Source: an uncultured Prevotellaceae bacterium
GTDB taxonomy: Bacteria > Bacteroidota > Bacteroidia > Bacteroidales > Bacteroidaceae
Length of the DNA stretch: 60,875 nt
Assembly: GCA_947166345.1 (NCBI GenBank)
Contig: CAMVDU010000013.1
Location: 1 to 60,875 of the forward strand
Direction of reading: 5' to 3'
A program made the position numbers and the translations under genes. The notes beneath the pieces were generated by a model. It was not told where the DNA came from, made no database searches, and saw nothing but the letters and a program-made list of their open reading frames with translations. Each line of letters starts with the position of its first letter. Positions within the stretch are counted from its first letter, which is position 1. This document shows, in pieces, positions 51,301 to 57,491 of this stretch.

Positions 51301-51380
51301 TGCGCATCGTGGAAATAGAATTTCTGTCCTCCGCGGCAGTAGCTTTGCGCAGTAAAATTGAGCGAAATTTCTTACGATGA
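48360..51380 (+). CDS. GH2-family glycoside hydrolase with C-terminal binding domains
   Basis: 1,006 residues, signal peptide about 1-21. N-terminal sugar-binding jelly-roll, Ig-like domain, catalytic barrel with Glu444 (ESGNES) and Glu501 (MWAMEYCRD), and several beta domains that include an Ig/DUF4982-like region (DSVELFLNGKSLG) and a discoidin-like end (SAKAGYDSEHAVCSYDDNE). Three AT-rich insert sites: RFIIHNSS...TQFIIDSS, NSQFIIHNSQL and NSQFLILNSQL. It starts 2 nt after the previous GH2 stop and ends in an ATGA overlap with the zinc transporter gene. Confidence 0.88.
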   Translation: MMKPKVFLFYLMLMLTVGVQAAERQKLNFNADWRLAVGDYVDAEKPEFDDSQWQQVTLPYAFNGVEAFRKDIVDLTDTVCWYRKRFIIHNSSTSEAAEPITQFIIDSSKFFIEFEGARQGADVWVNGQKVGFSDNGVMAFGFDITPYVKKGENVIAVRCDNNWKYRDRVLDSRYQWNDNNFNANYGGLPKNVWLHITDKLYQTLPLYSNLGTTGTYIYASDIDVAGHKAVIHVESEVKNEGVTARTFTFAVRMMDAEGHEVARFNGETVTMQPGETRTVTAQQPVEGLHFWSWGYGYLYTVETGLLVDGETVDHVATRTGFRKTRFGEGKIWLNDRVMMVHGYAQRTSNEWPGVGISVPAWMSDYSNGLMVESGANMVRWMHVTPSKQDIESCDRVGLPQAMPAGDAEKDVEGARWQQRTALMRDAIIYNRNNPSILFYESGNESISREHMLEMKAIRDQYDPHGGRAIGSREMLDIDEAEYGGEMLYINKSKKHPMWAMEYCRDEGLRKYWDEQSYPYHKEGDGPLYRGKPADEYNHNMDQFAVEMVRRWYDYWRERPGTGTRVSSGGVKIVFSDTNTHHRGEKHYRTSGVVDAMRIPKDAFYAHQVMWNGWVEPEEAKTYIVGHWSYDNSQFIIHNSQLRKPVYVVSTADSVELFLNGKSLGYGKQSYRYLFTFDNVGFEPGTLEAVGSDGSRYQLETVGEPYQLKLTTIENPQGIRADGADMVLVQVEVVDKQGRRCPLDNRMIHFSLWGEAQWIGGIETDAMSLPVECGVNRVLLRTTTNAGEINLSAYADGVKPAYLSVKSEKGKDNSQFLILNSQLNKGETPLTPSYTEQARGIEIVSAKAGYDSEHAVCSYDDNELSEWKNDGRLSTAWITYKLAKKTVVDDICLKLTGWRLRSYPIEVYAGKQLIWNGETERSLGYIHLTPIRRVKTNEITIRLKGAGKDQDAFGGITELAQPVAGELDLFKAKNGGDTKSELRIVEIEFLSSAAVALRSKIERNFLR
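48613..48684 (+). repeat. Composite AATTCAT array plus hairpin inside GH2
   Basis: AATTCATAATTC at each end, with CTTCGACTAGCGAAG between them. Read in frame as FIIHNSSTSEAAEPITQFII. Confidence 0.7.
50249..50282 (+). repeat. AATTCAC/AATTCAT array inside GH2
   Basis: AATT every 7 bp, read NSQFIIHNSQL. Confidence 0.85.
50770..50826 (+). repeat. GTGAAGAGTGAAAAA plus AATTCTC array inside GH2
   Basis: Two array types joined; translated SVKSEKGKDNSQFLILNSQL. Confidence 0.75.
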
Positions 51381-52189
51381 CAACGACATTGATTATAGGA
51401 CTGTTGATCCCGCTGCTGGGCACAATGCTCGGCTCAGCCTTCGTGTTCTTCATGCGGGACGAGATGTCGGCCCGATTGCAGAAGTCGCTACTGGGTTTCG
51501 CATCGGGCGTGATGGTGGCTGCATCGGTATGGTCGCTGCTGATTCCGGCAATGGAGATGTGTTCAATGCATAATGCACAATGCATAATGCATAATGAGGG
51601 TAGTGCGTGGACGGTGTTTCCTGCCGCTGTGGGATTCCTGTTAGGCATGGGTTTCTTGTTGCTCATCGACGAACTGACACCCCATCTGCATATTGGTACG
51701 GACAAACCCGAGGGTATGCGCTCGCATCTGTCGAAGACTGCGATGCTGGCCCTGGCCGTCACCATTCACAACCTGCCCGAAGGTATGGCTGTGGGTGTGG
51801 TGTTTGCAGGAGCAGACAGCGGGGCAACGCATATCTCTCTTGCCAGTGCCGTCGCCGTATCGTTGGGTATCGCCATCCAGAACGTGCCCGAGGGAGCCAT
51901 TATCTCGATGCCGATGCGGGCGGCAGGTAACTCGCGTTGGAAATCGTTCCTGCTCGGCTCTCTGAGCGGTGCCGTAGAACCCGTAGGAGCTGTTGCCGTT
52001 CTGCTGTTGGCATCCCTGCTGATGCCTATGATGCCCTACATGCTCGCCTTTGCCGCAGGTGCCATGTTCTACGTGGTGGTCGAGGAACTCATCCCCGAAG
52101 CCTCCAGCGGTCAGCACTCCAATCTCAGCACCATCGGCTTTGCCATCGGTTTCGTCCTGATGATGGTGCTCGACGTAGTAATGGGTTAA
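51377..52189 (+). CDS. ZIP-family metal ion transporter
   Basis: 270 residues, about eight membrane segments. Metal-site motifs HNLPEG (131-136) and QNVPEG (168-173) with a later EE pair. It most resembles the bacterial ZupT/ZIP group (zinc, iron or manganese uptake). In-frame insert CSMHNAQCIMHNE (62-74) in the loop after the second helix is encoded by an AATGCAT array and adds extra His and Cys residues. Overlaps the GH2 stop by 4 nt (ATGA). Confidence 0.9.
   Translation: MTTTLIIGLLIPLLGTMLGSAFVFFMRDEMSARLQKSLLGFASGVMVAASVWSLLIPAMEMCSMHNAQCIMHNEGSAWTVFPAAVGFLLGMGFLLLIDELTPHLHIGTDKPEGMRSHLSKTAMLALAVTIHNLPEGMAVGVVFAGADSGATHISLASAVAVSLGIAIQNVPEGAIISMPMRAAGNSRWKSFLLGSLSGAVEPVGAVAVLLLASLLMPMMPYMLAFAAGAMFYVVVEELIPEASSGQHSNLSTIGFAIGFVLMMVLDVVMG
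51564..51598 (+). repeat. AATGCAT/AATGCAC period-7 array inside the ZIP gene
   Basis: Read in frame as SMHNAQCIMHNE. Confidence 0.8.
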
Positions 52190-52216
52190 TTGAACATATC
52201 ACAACTATACAGAATA

Positions 52217-52597
52217 ATGAACATTGAGCAAGTAAGAGACTACACGTTGTCACTTCTTGGTGTGACTGAAGATCAGCCCTTTGGTGACGATATTCTTACC
52301 TTCCGACTGGAAGGAAAGATATTCGTATGCCTTTGGTTGGGTGGGGGAGAGCATGATATCAAGGACTCTCAACCTAGGCTAGCGCTGAAGCTGTCGCCAG
52401 AAAGAAATGAAGAGCTGCGCAGTCAGTTCTCTGCTGTAACTCCCGCCTGGCATTGGAACAAGAAGCACTGGAGCGACGTTTATTATGAGCAGCTGGAAGA
52501 TGCACTGGTCCAGGAATGGATCAAGGAATCCTATCAACTGGTGGCATCGAAACTGCCCAAAGCCATACGGCAGAAGTTGTTAATGGCTAATCGTTAA
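52217..52597 (+). CDS. MmcQ/YjbR-family protein
   Basis: 126 residues from the ATG at 52217. CyaY-like alpha/beta fold: start MNIEQVRDYTLSLLGVTEDQPFG, then FVCLWLGG, LALKLSPERNEELR, WHWNKKHWSDVYYE and ESYQLVASKLPK. Typical DNA-binding-protein-annotated but uncharacterised family. It follows the ZIP gene by 27 nt. Confidence 0.88.
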   Translation: MNIEQVRDYTLSLLGVTEDQPFGDDILTFRLEGKIFVCLWLGGGEHDIKDSQPRLALKLSPERNEELRSQFSAVTPAWHWNKKHWSDVYYEQLEDALVQEWIKESYQLVASKLPKAIRQKLLMANR

Positions 52598-52673
52598 TAT
52601 AGGATTTCGTGGTCATGTCATAATACAGTGCCTCCAACTCGGCTAAAGTCAGTTTCTAATCCCCAATTATTCG

Positions 52674-52681
52674 TATATTTG
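52674..52681 (+). promoter_or_regulatory. -7 box for the Tat flavodoxin-like gene
   Basis: TATATTTG, 43 nt before the ATG at 52725. Confidence 0.55.
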
Positions 52682-52693
52682 CACCAAGATTTA

Positions 52694-52750
52694 AGAAGAA
52701 TTTAAATATGCAATAACTAAACGTATGGACAGAAGAGATTTTATCAAGAA
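52694..52750 (+). repeat. 57-bp direct repeat (copy 1)
   Basis: Identical to 54006-54062. Contains the leader and the first nine codons of the Tat flavodoxin-like gene. Confidence 0.9.
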
Positions 52751-53450
52751 GGCAACTATGGCAGCCGCAGGAGCGGCGGTCGTTTCGCCCGTGTCGGCGA
52801 TGCTCAAACAAGTGTCAGACAAAAAATGCAAGGTTTTACTGATTAACGGCAGCCCGCGGACTGACGGTAACACGTTCTGTTGCCTGAAGGAGATTGAGAC
52901 AACATTGCAGAAGCACGGCGTGGAGTCGGAGATCGTTCAGATTGGCCGCAAGCCCGTCCGTATGTGCATCAACTGCGGTGGTTGCCGACAGAACGGTGGT
53001 AGGGGCTGCGTGTTCGATGATGATATGTGCAGTGTGATTACTGAGAAGATGAAAGAATCAGATGCGCTCATCGTAGGCACTCCCGTCTATTACGGACAGC
53101 CGAATGGTGGCATCCTCTCACTGATGCAGCGACTGTTCTACTCAGCAGGTCGTCTGGTGCAAAACAAGCCAGCAGCGGCGCTGGCAGTATGCCGTCGCGG
53201 TGGTGCTACGGCCACGCTCCAGACGATGAATATGATGTTCGAGATGATGAACATGCCCGTGGTGACCTCGCAGTACTGGAACATCGCCTACGGAGCCGGC
53301 AAGGGCGAGGTGAAGCTCGACACCGAAGGCATGCAGACCATGCGGACGCTGGCCACTAACATGGCCTTCCTGCTTCAGAAGATCCATGCCGACGGTGATG
53401 CTGCCCCCAAACGCGACGAGCGCCCTGCATTTATGAATTTCATCAGATAA
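52725..53450 (+). CDS. Tat-exported flavodoxin-fold reductase
   Basis: 241 residues. Twin-arginine signal DRRDFIKKATMAAAGAAVV at the N-terminus, so the protein is folded with its cofactor before export. Then NGSPRTDGNT, INCGGCRQNGGRGC with several Cys, GTPVYYGQPNG and CRRGGATATLQTMN. Close paralogue of 43924-44547, which lacks the Tat signal. The periplasmic location suggests an electron-transfer or redox-stress role (inference). Confidence 0.9.
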   Translation: MDRRDFIKKATMAAAGAAVVSPVSAMLKQVSDKKCKVLLINGSPRTDGNTFCCLKEIETTLQKHGVESEIVQIGRKPVRMCINCGGCRQNGGRGCVFDDDMCSVITEKMKESDALIVGTPVYYGQPNGGILSLMQRLFYSAGRLVQNKPAAALAVCRRGGATATLQTMNMMFEMMNMPVVTSQYWNIAYGAGKGEVKLDTEGMQTMRTLATNMAFLLQKIHADGDAAPKRDERPAFMNFIR

Positions 53451-53501
53451 ATGGATATCTTGGAGAAACTTATTTCCCTCATTTTATTAAGCAGTAGGAA
53501 T

Positions 53502-54017
53502 ATGAATAGGATTATCAGGGAAGCAAGACCATCGGACATGGCTGAGATCATGAAGGTCATAGATGCTGCAAAAGGGATTATGCGGCAGTCTGGCAACATG
53601 CACCAATGGATGGACGGCTACCCTTCGGAGGCTGTCATAACGGCTGATATGGAGAAGGGCGGTGGCTTTGTCGTAGTGGACAATGGTGATTGCCAATCTC
53701 CAAGCCGCATTGTTGGTTACTTCGCATTCCTTCCTTCGCCTGAGCCCACATACGCCAAAATCTATGATGGCGAATGGATAGATGATGTTCAACCTTATCA
53801 TGTAGTCCATCGCATTGCCAGTTATCCAGATGCTCACGGTATCTTCAGCAGCATAATGGATTTCTGCTTCTCACATGATACAAACATCCGTATAGACACC
53901 CATCGCGACAACAAAATCATGCAGCACAACATCCTAAAGCACGGCTTCACTTATTGCGGCATCATTTATCTGTTGTCAGGCGATGAAAGACTGGCATACC
54001 AGAAGAGAAGAATTTAA
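53502..54017 (+). CDS. GNAT-family N-acetyltransferase
   Basis: 171 residues from the ATG at 53502; the 53451 start adds a hydrophobic leader not seen in the family. IREARPSDMAEIMKVI at the start and VHRIASYPDAHGIFSSIMDFC in the middle fit a GNAT fold, with RIDTHRDNKIMQHNILKHGF as the acetyl-CoA-side strand. The substrate is unknown. The stop codon lies inside the second copy of the 57-bp direct repeat. Confidence 0.85.
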   Translation: MNRIIREARPSDMAEIMKVIDAAKGIMRQSGNMHQWMDGYPSEAVITADMEKGGGFVVVDNGDCQSPSRIVGYFAFLPSPEPTYAKIYDGEWIDDVQPYHVVHRIASYPDAHGIFSSIMDFCFSHDTNIRIDTHRDNKIMQHNILKHGFTYCGIIYLLSGDERLAYQKRRI

Positions 54018-54062
54018 ATATGCAATAACTAAACGTATGGACAGAAGAGATTTTATCAAGAA
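54006..54062 (+). repeat. 57-bp direct repeat (copy 2), stranded Tat leader
   Basis: Includes an ATG that would encode MDRRDFIKKATIR and then stop: the Tat leader without its protein. Confidence 0.9.
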
Positions 54063-54100
54063 AGCAACAATCAGATAACCTAACAAAAACTATAAAGATT

Positions 54101-54724
54101 ATGAGAAAAGTATTTTTCTGCCTTATGGCAATGATGGGTGTGCTGACCATTTCGGCACAGAGTATTTATGATTTCAAGGTAAAGGATGACGTAGGACAGG
54201 AGGTCTCGCTCTCTGACTACAAGGGCAAGGTATTGCTGATAGTGAACACCGCTACCCGATGCGGATTCACACCACAATACAAGGAACTGGAGGCGTTGTA
54301 TGAGAAATATTCGAAGGATGGCTTCGAGATTCTCGATTTCCCTTGCAACCAGTTCGGAGAGCAGGCTCCTGGCACGATTCAGGAGATTCACTCGTTCTGT
54401 ACAGCCAACTTCGACATCCAATTCCCACAATTCGACAAGATTGATGTGAACGGAGCCAACGAGCATCCGCTATACACTTACTTAAAGTCTCAGAAGGGCT
54501 TCGGCGGTTTCGATACCAACGACCAGCGAGGCAAGTTTATGGACGACATGCTCCGTAAGAAGGATGCCAACTACGATAAGAAGAGTGACATCAAATGGAA
54601 CTTCACCAAGTTCCTCGTCAGTCGCGATGGTCGTGTATTAAAACGCTATGAGCCGACGGATAAGATGAGTGATATTGAGGCCGCTATCCAGATGGAGGTG
54701 AATCCCGCGATGCCTCGAAAGTGA
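54101..54724 (+). CDS. Glutathione peroxidase family protein, secreted
   Basis: 207 residues, signal peptide MRKVFFCLMAMMGVLTISAQ. Thioredoxin-fold peroxidase with peroxidatic Cys54 (NTATRCGFTPQY), Gln88 (FPCNQFGEQ) and Trp166 (KWNFTKF). The export signal suggests a periplasmic peroxide-reducing role, using a thioredoxin-like donor rather than glutathione (inference from the family). Confidence 0.93.
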   Translation: MRKVFFCLMAMMGVLTISAQSIYDFKVKDDVGQEVSLSDYKGKVLLIVNTATRCGFTPQYKELEALYEKYSKDGFEILDFPCNQFGEQAPGTIQEIHSFCTANFDIQFPQFDKIDVNGANEHPLYTYLKSQKGFGGFDTNDQRGKFMDDMLRKKDANYDKKSDIKWNFTKFLVSRDGRVLKRYEPTDKMSDIEAAIQMEVNPAMPRK

Positions 54725-54819
54725 AATACATTAGGTAAATGCTGAATAGCTAAACAGCCATTCGTTGAACAAATCGCGGTGTTCACTGAAAATAATTGGC
54801 GGACATCCTGTTTTTTTCT

Positions 54820-54827
54820 TATCTTTG
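54820..54827 (+). promoter_or_regulatory. -7 box for the small secreted protein
   Basis: TATCTTTG after a T-run, 33 nt before the ATG at 54861. Confidence 0.6.
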
Positions 54828-54860
54828 CAAATAATTTTTAGCTACAAGACAACTACGTTT

Positions 54861-55310
54861 ATGAACAAGGTTCTATTATTTTTGACCATGTTGGTAGGGA
54901 CGCTGACGGCGCAGGCCAGCCTCACCCCAAGCCTCACCCCTAACCCCTCTCCAAAAGGCGAGGGGAACTTCATGGGCGAGGGGAGTAATTTCACCTACCT
55001 GACCTTTGAGACGACGGACGGGGCGAAGGCTTCGGTATCCGTTACTTCGGACGTTTCGCTGAGCATCAGCGGTACTACTCTGACAATAGGCTCGCAGTCG
55101 TTCACACTTACAAACCTGAGCAAGATGTACTTCTCGACGTCGGATGAAACAGCAACCAGTATCGAAACAATTGAGAATTCACAACTGACAATTGACGATT
55201 CCACCGACATCTACGACTTGCAGGGCCATAAGGTCACGAAGGCGCAGATGAAGAAAGGCGTGTATATCGTAAAGACTAAACAGGGAACATATAAAATGGT
55301 GGTAAGATGA
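54861..55310 (+). CDS. Small secreted protein with sorting-like tail
   Basis: 149 residues from the ATG at 54861. Signal peptide ending TAQA, immediately followed by the repeat-encoded SLTPSLTPNPSPKGEGNF and MGEGS. Then a short beta-rich core (TYLTFETTDGAKASVSV...) and the tail IYDLQGHKV-KKGVYIVKTKQG. The core is too small for a known enzyme. It overlaps the next gene by 4 nt. Function unknown. Confidence 0.75.
   Translation: MNKVLLFLTMLVGTLTAQASLTPSLTPNPSPKGEGNFMGEGSNFTYLTFETTDGAKASVSVTSDVSLSISGTTLTIGSQSFTLTNLSKMYFSTSDETATSIETIENSQLTIDDSTDIYDLQGHKVTKAQMKKGVYIVKTKQGTYKMVVR
54918..54988 (+). repeat. Extended GC-rich hairpin element inside the small secreted gene
   Basis: Long form like that in the GH2 gene, inserted right after the signal peptide. 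Confidence 0.88.
55167..55200 (+). repeat. AATTCACAACTGACAATTGA array in the small secreted gene
   Basis: Read in frame as ENSQLTIDDS, in the linker before the C-terminal tail. Confidence 0.65.
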
Positions 55311-57223
55311 GACAGCTATTCAGAATACTTCTTTTGACCGTAATTGTCAATTATCAATTATCAAATGTCAATTGTGATGCCCAGACGCTAAGCATCACTA
55401 CGGGCAGCGGTACGAAGACGTACGACGCAGCTGACCTCACGTCGAGTTCACCAGCCACGTTCAGTAATGGTACGACGATGACCATCGGCTCGGACACCTA
55501 CACGCTCAGCGACATCACCAGTGCCGGAGCGGGAACGCTGGATGCCAACGAGGTGCACATTATCTATAATGGTTCGGCGGCAACGGTTATCGTGGCCAGC
55601 AACGTGGCCAGCTACGTCTCTGCCACCGTCAGCGGCGGACATGTCACTATCACGCAAAGTAATACGGCAGCTGTAGATGGTGACGAGATAACCTACGTGC
55701 TCAGCGGTACAACGACCGACGGATCGCTGACGCTGGCAGGCTCGTATAAATGTACGGTATCGCTGGATGGTGTGACGCTGACCAACCCTAACGGTGCAGC
55801 CATCAACATCACCAACTCGAAGCGCATCCAACTGAGTGCCAAAAAGGGCACGGTAAGCACGCTGACCGACGGCAGCGGTTCGCAGAAGGCCTGCATCTAC
55901 TCGAAAGGTCAGTTGCAGTTGCAGGGCAACGGTACGCTGAACGTGGTGGGTAACTATAAACACGGCATCAAGTCGGCTTCGTATATATCCGTCAAGAACC
56001 TGACGCTGAACATCACCTCGACCGTCAGCGATGGCATCAGCTGCGAGGAGTATTTCCAGATGAAGAGCGGCACGGTGACCATCAGCGGTGTGGGCGATGA
56101 CGGCATCCAGTGCGACCTGGGCAGTACGACATCGACAGGCGAGATCACCGACCATGAGGATGAGGACAGCGGCAACGTCTATCTGGAGGGCGGTACGCTG
56201 ACTATCACCACGACGGCAGCAGCTTCAAAAGGTATCAAGGCCGATGGAGGAATAACTGTTAGTGACGGAACCTACATCACCACCACCAAGGGCAGTGCTG
56301 CGTGGGACAGCGACGATAGCGAGGTGAAGGCCTGTGCAGCGATGAGTGCCGACGGCAACATGACTATCAGCGGTGGCACACTGACGCTGAGCAGCACAGG
56401 TGCTGGCGGCAAGGCCATCAGTGTGGACGGTACGCTGACCATCAGCGGCGGCAATATCTCGGCCACCACAACCGGACAGATAGCCTACTGCTCAAGTACC
56501 AGCAACACCACCATCCGCACGACGACCAGTTCGAACACCACCGAGCGTCTGGCTGATGCGCTGAAGACATCACCGAAGGCTATCAAGGCTGACGGAGCAA
56601 TGGTTATCAGCGGTGGTACAACATACGCAAAGGCCAGCTACCACGAGGCGGTGGAGACAAAAAGCACACTCGACGTGACGGGCGGTGTCATCTATGCCTA
56701 TTCTGCTGACGATGCCATCAACTCTGCCAGCACGATGACGCTATCGGGCGGCTTTGTGGGGGGCTACTCTACCGGCAACGATGCCATCGACTCCAACGGC
56801 AACCTGTATGTCAAGGGGGCTACGGTATTTGCCTACACCACCAAGAGCAGTCCCGAGGTGGCTATCGATGCTAATACCGAGGGCGGCTACAAACTCTACG
56901 TACAGAGTGGAACAATATATGCCTATCCGTCGCTCGAAAACGGATCGTCGCTCACGCAGTCGTGCTACACGGCATCGCTCAGCACCAGCAACTGGTACTC
57001 GTTCACACAGAGTGGAACGGCCTTTGCCTTCAAGGTTCCAGCCTCAGGCACCTGGATTGTATCAGGCGGCAGCTCGCTCTACAGTGTATCGAAGAGCAAC
57101 GGCACCACTATCTTTGGCGGCTATGGCGCTACTGACGCCACAGTAAGCAGTGGTTCGTCGGTCAGCCTCAAGTCCTATACTGGAGGCGGTGGCGGCCCTG
57201 GCGGAGGCGGTGGCAGACACTGA
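55307..57223 (+). CDS. Cthe_2159-like carbohydrate-binding beta-helix protein
   Basis: 638 residues. A signal peptide whose end is partly encoded by a repeat (NYQLSNVNCDAQ). Then a repetitive parallel beta-helix with many TISGG / ISADG / KAIKADG units and Asp-rich turns typical of the DUF4353/Cthe_2159 group, which binds pectic acid and calcium. The extreme C-terminus is Gly-rich (GGGGGPGGGGGRH). Overlaps the previous gene by 4 nt and may share its export route. Confidence 0.82.
   Translation: MRQLFRILLLTVIVNYQLSNVNCDAQTLSITTGSGTKTYDAADLTSSSPATFSNGTTMTIGSDTYTLSDITSAGAGTLDANEVHIIYNGSAATVIVASNVASYVSATVSGGHVTITQSNTAAVDGDEITYVLSGTTTDGSLTLAGSYKCTVSLDGVTLTNPNGAAINITNSKRIQLSAKKGTVSTLTDGSGSQKACIYSKGQLQLQGNGTLNVVGNYKHGIKSASYISVKNLTLNITSTVSDGISCEEYFQMKSGTVTISGVGDDGIQCDLGSTTSTGEITDHEDEDSGNVYLEGGTLTITTTAAASKGIKADGGITVSDGTYITTTKGSAAWDSDDSEVKACAAMSADGNMTISGGTLTLSSTGAGGKAISVDGTLTISGGNISATTTGQIAYCSSTSNTTIRTTTSSNTTERLADALKTSPKAIKADGAMVISGGTTYAKASYHEAVETKSTLDVTGGVIYAYSADDAINSASTMTLSGGFVGGYSTGNDAIDSNGNLYVKGATVFAYTTKSSPEVAIDANTEGGYKLYVQSGTIYAYPSLENGSSLTQSCYTASLSTSNWYSFTQSGTAFAFKVPASGTWIVSGGSSLYSVSKSNGTTIFGGYGATDATVSSGSSVSLKSYTGGGGGPGGGGGRH
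55341..55376 (+). repeat. CAATTATCAATTATCAA array in a signal peptide
   Basis: Period-7 array encoding NYQLSNVN of the secreted beta-helix protein's signal region. Confidence 0.7.
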
Positions 57224-57235
57224 TTACCAAATAAA

Positions 57236-57457
57236 TCATAAATTCCAAGGCATTTTGATCATGATGCCATATTCTTCTTCATTATTCTTTGTTTCGTAAC
57301 TGCTTTCATTTTCCTGTGCCGTATCTATGATGGCATCCTCGTAGCCTGTCAACGCAGCGAAGGGTGCAAACTGGGCTGCACGGTTCCACATCGACATCTG
57401 AGGGTGACGCTTCGAGACGTGGTGCGGCAGATTGATGATATCGTCGTAATTATCCAT
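57236..57457 (-). CDS. YolD-like protein
   Basis: 73 residues beginning MDNYDDIINLPHHVSKRHPQ, then MSMWNRAAQFAPFAALTGYEDAI, the YolD-like signature as I recall it. The acidic second half lacks a recognisable motif. Directly downstream of the Y-family polymerase gene; the pair is a common arrangement in SOS-linked DNA repair or mutagenesis modules. Confidence 0.8.
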   Translation of the reverse strand: MDNYDDIINLPHHVSKRHPQMSMWNRAAQFAPFAALTGYEDAIIDTAQENESSYETKNNEEEYGIMIKMPWNL

Positions 57458-57491
57458 AACTATAAACTATGAACTATGAACTAAGAACTAC
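57458..57491 (-). repeat. AACTATGA tandem array between polymerase and YolD-like
   Basis: Period-8 repeats. The polymerase stop codon lies in the array. Confidence 0.7.
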
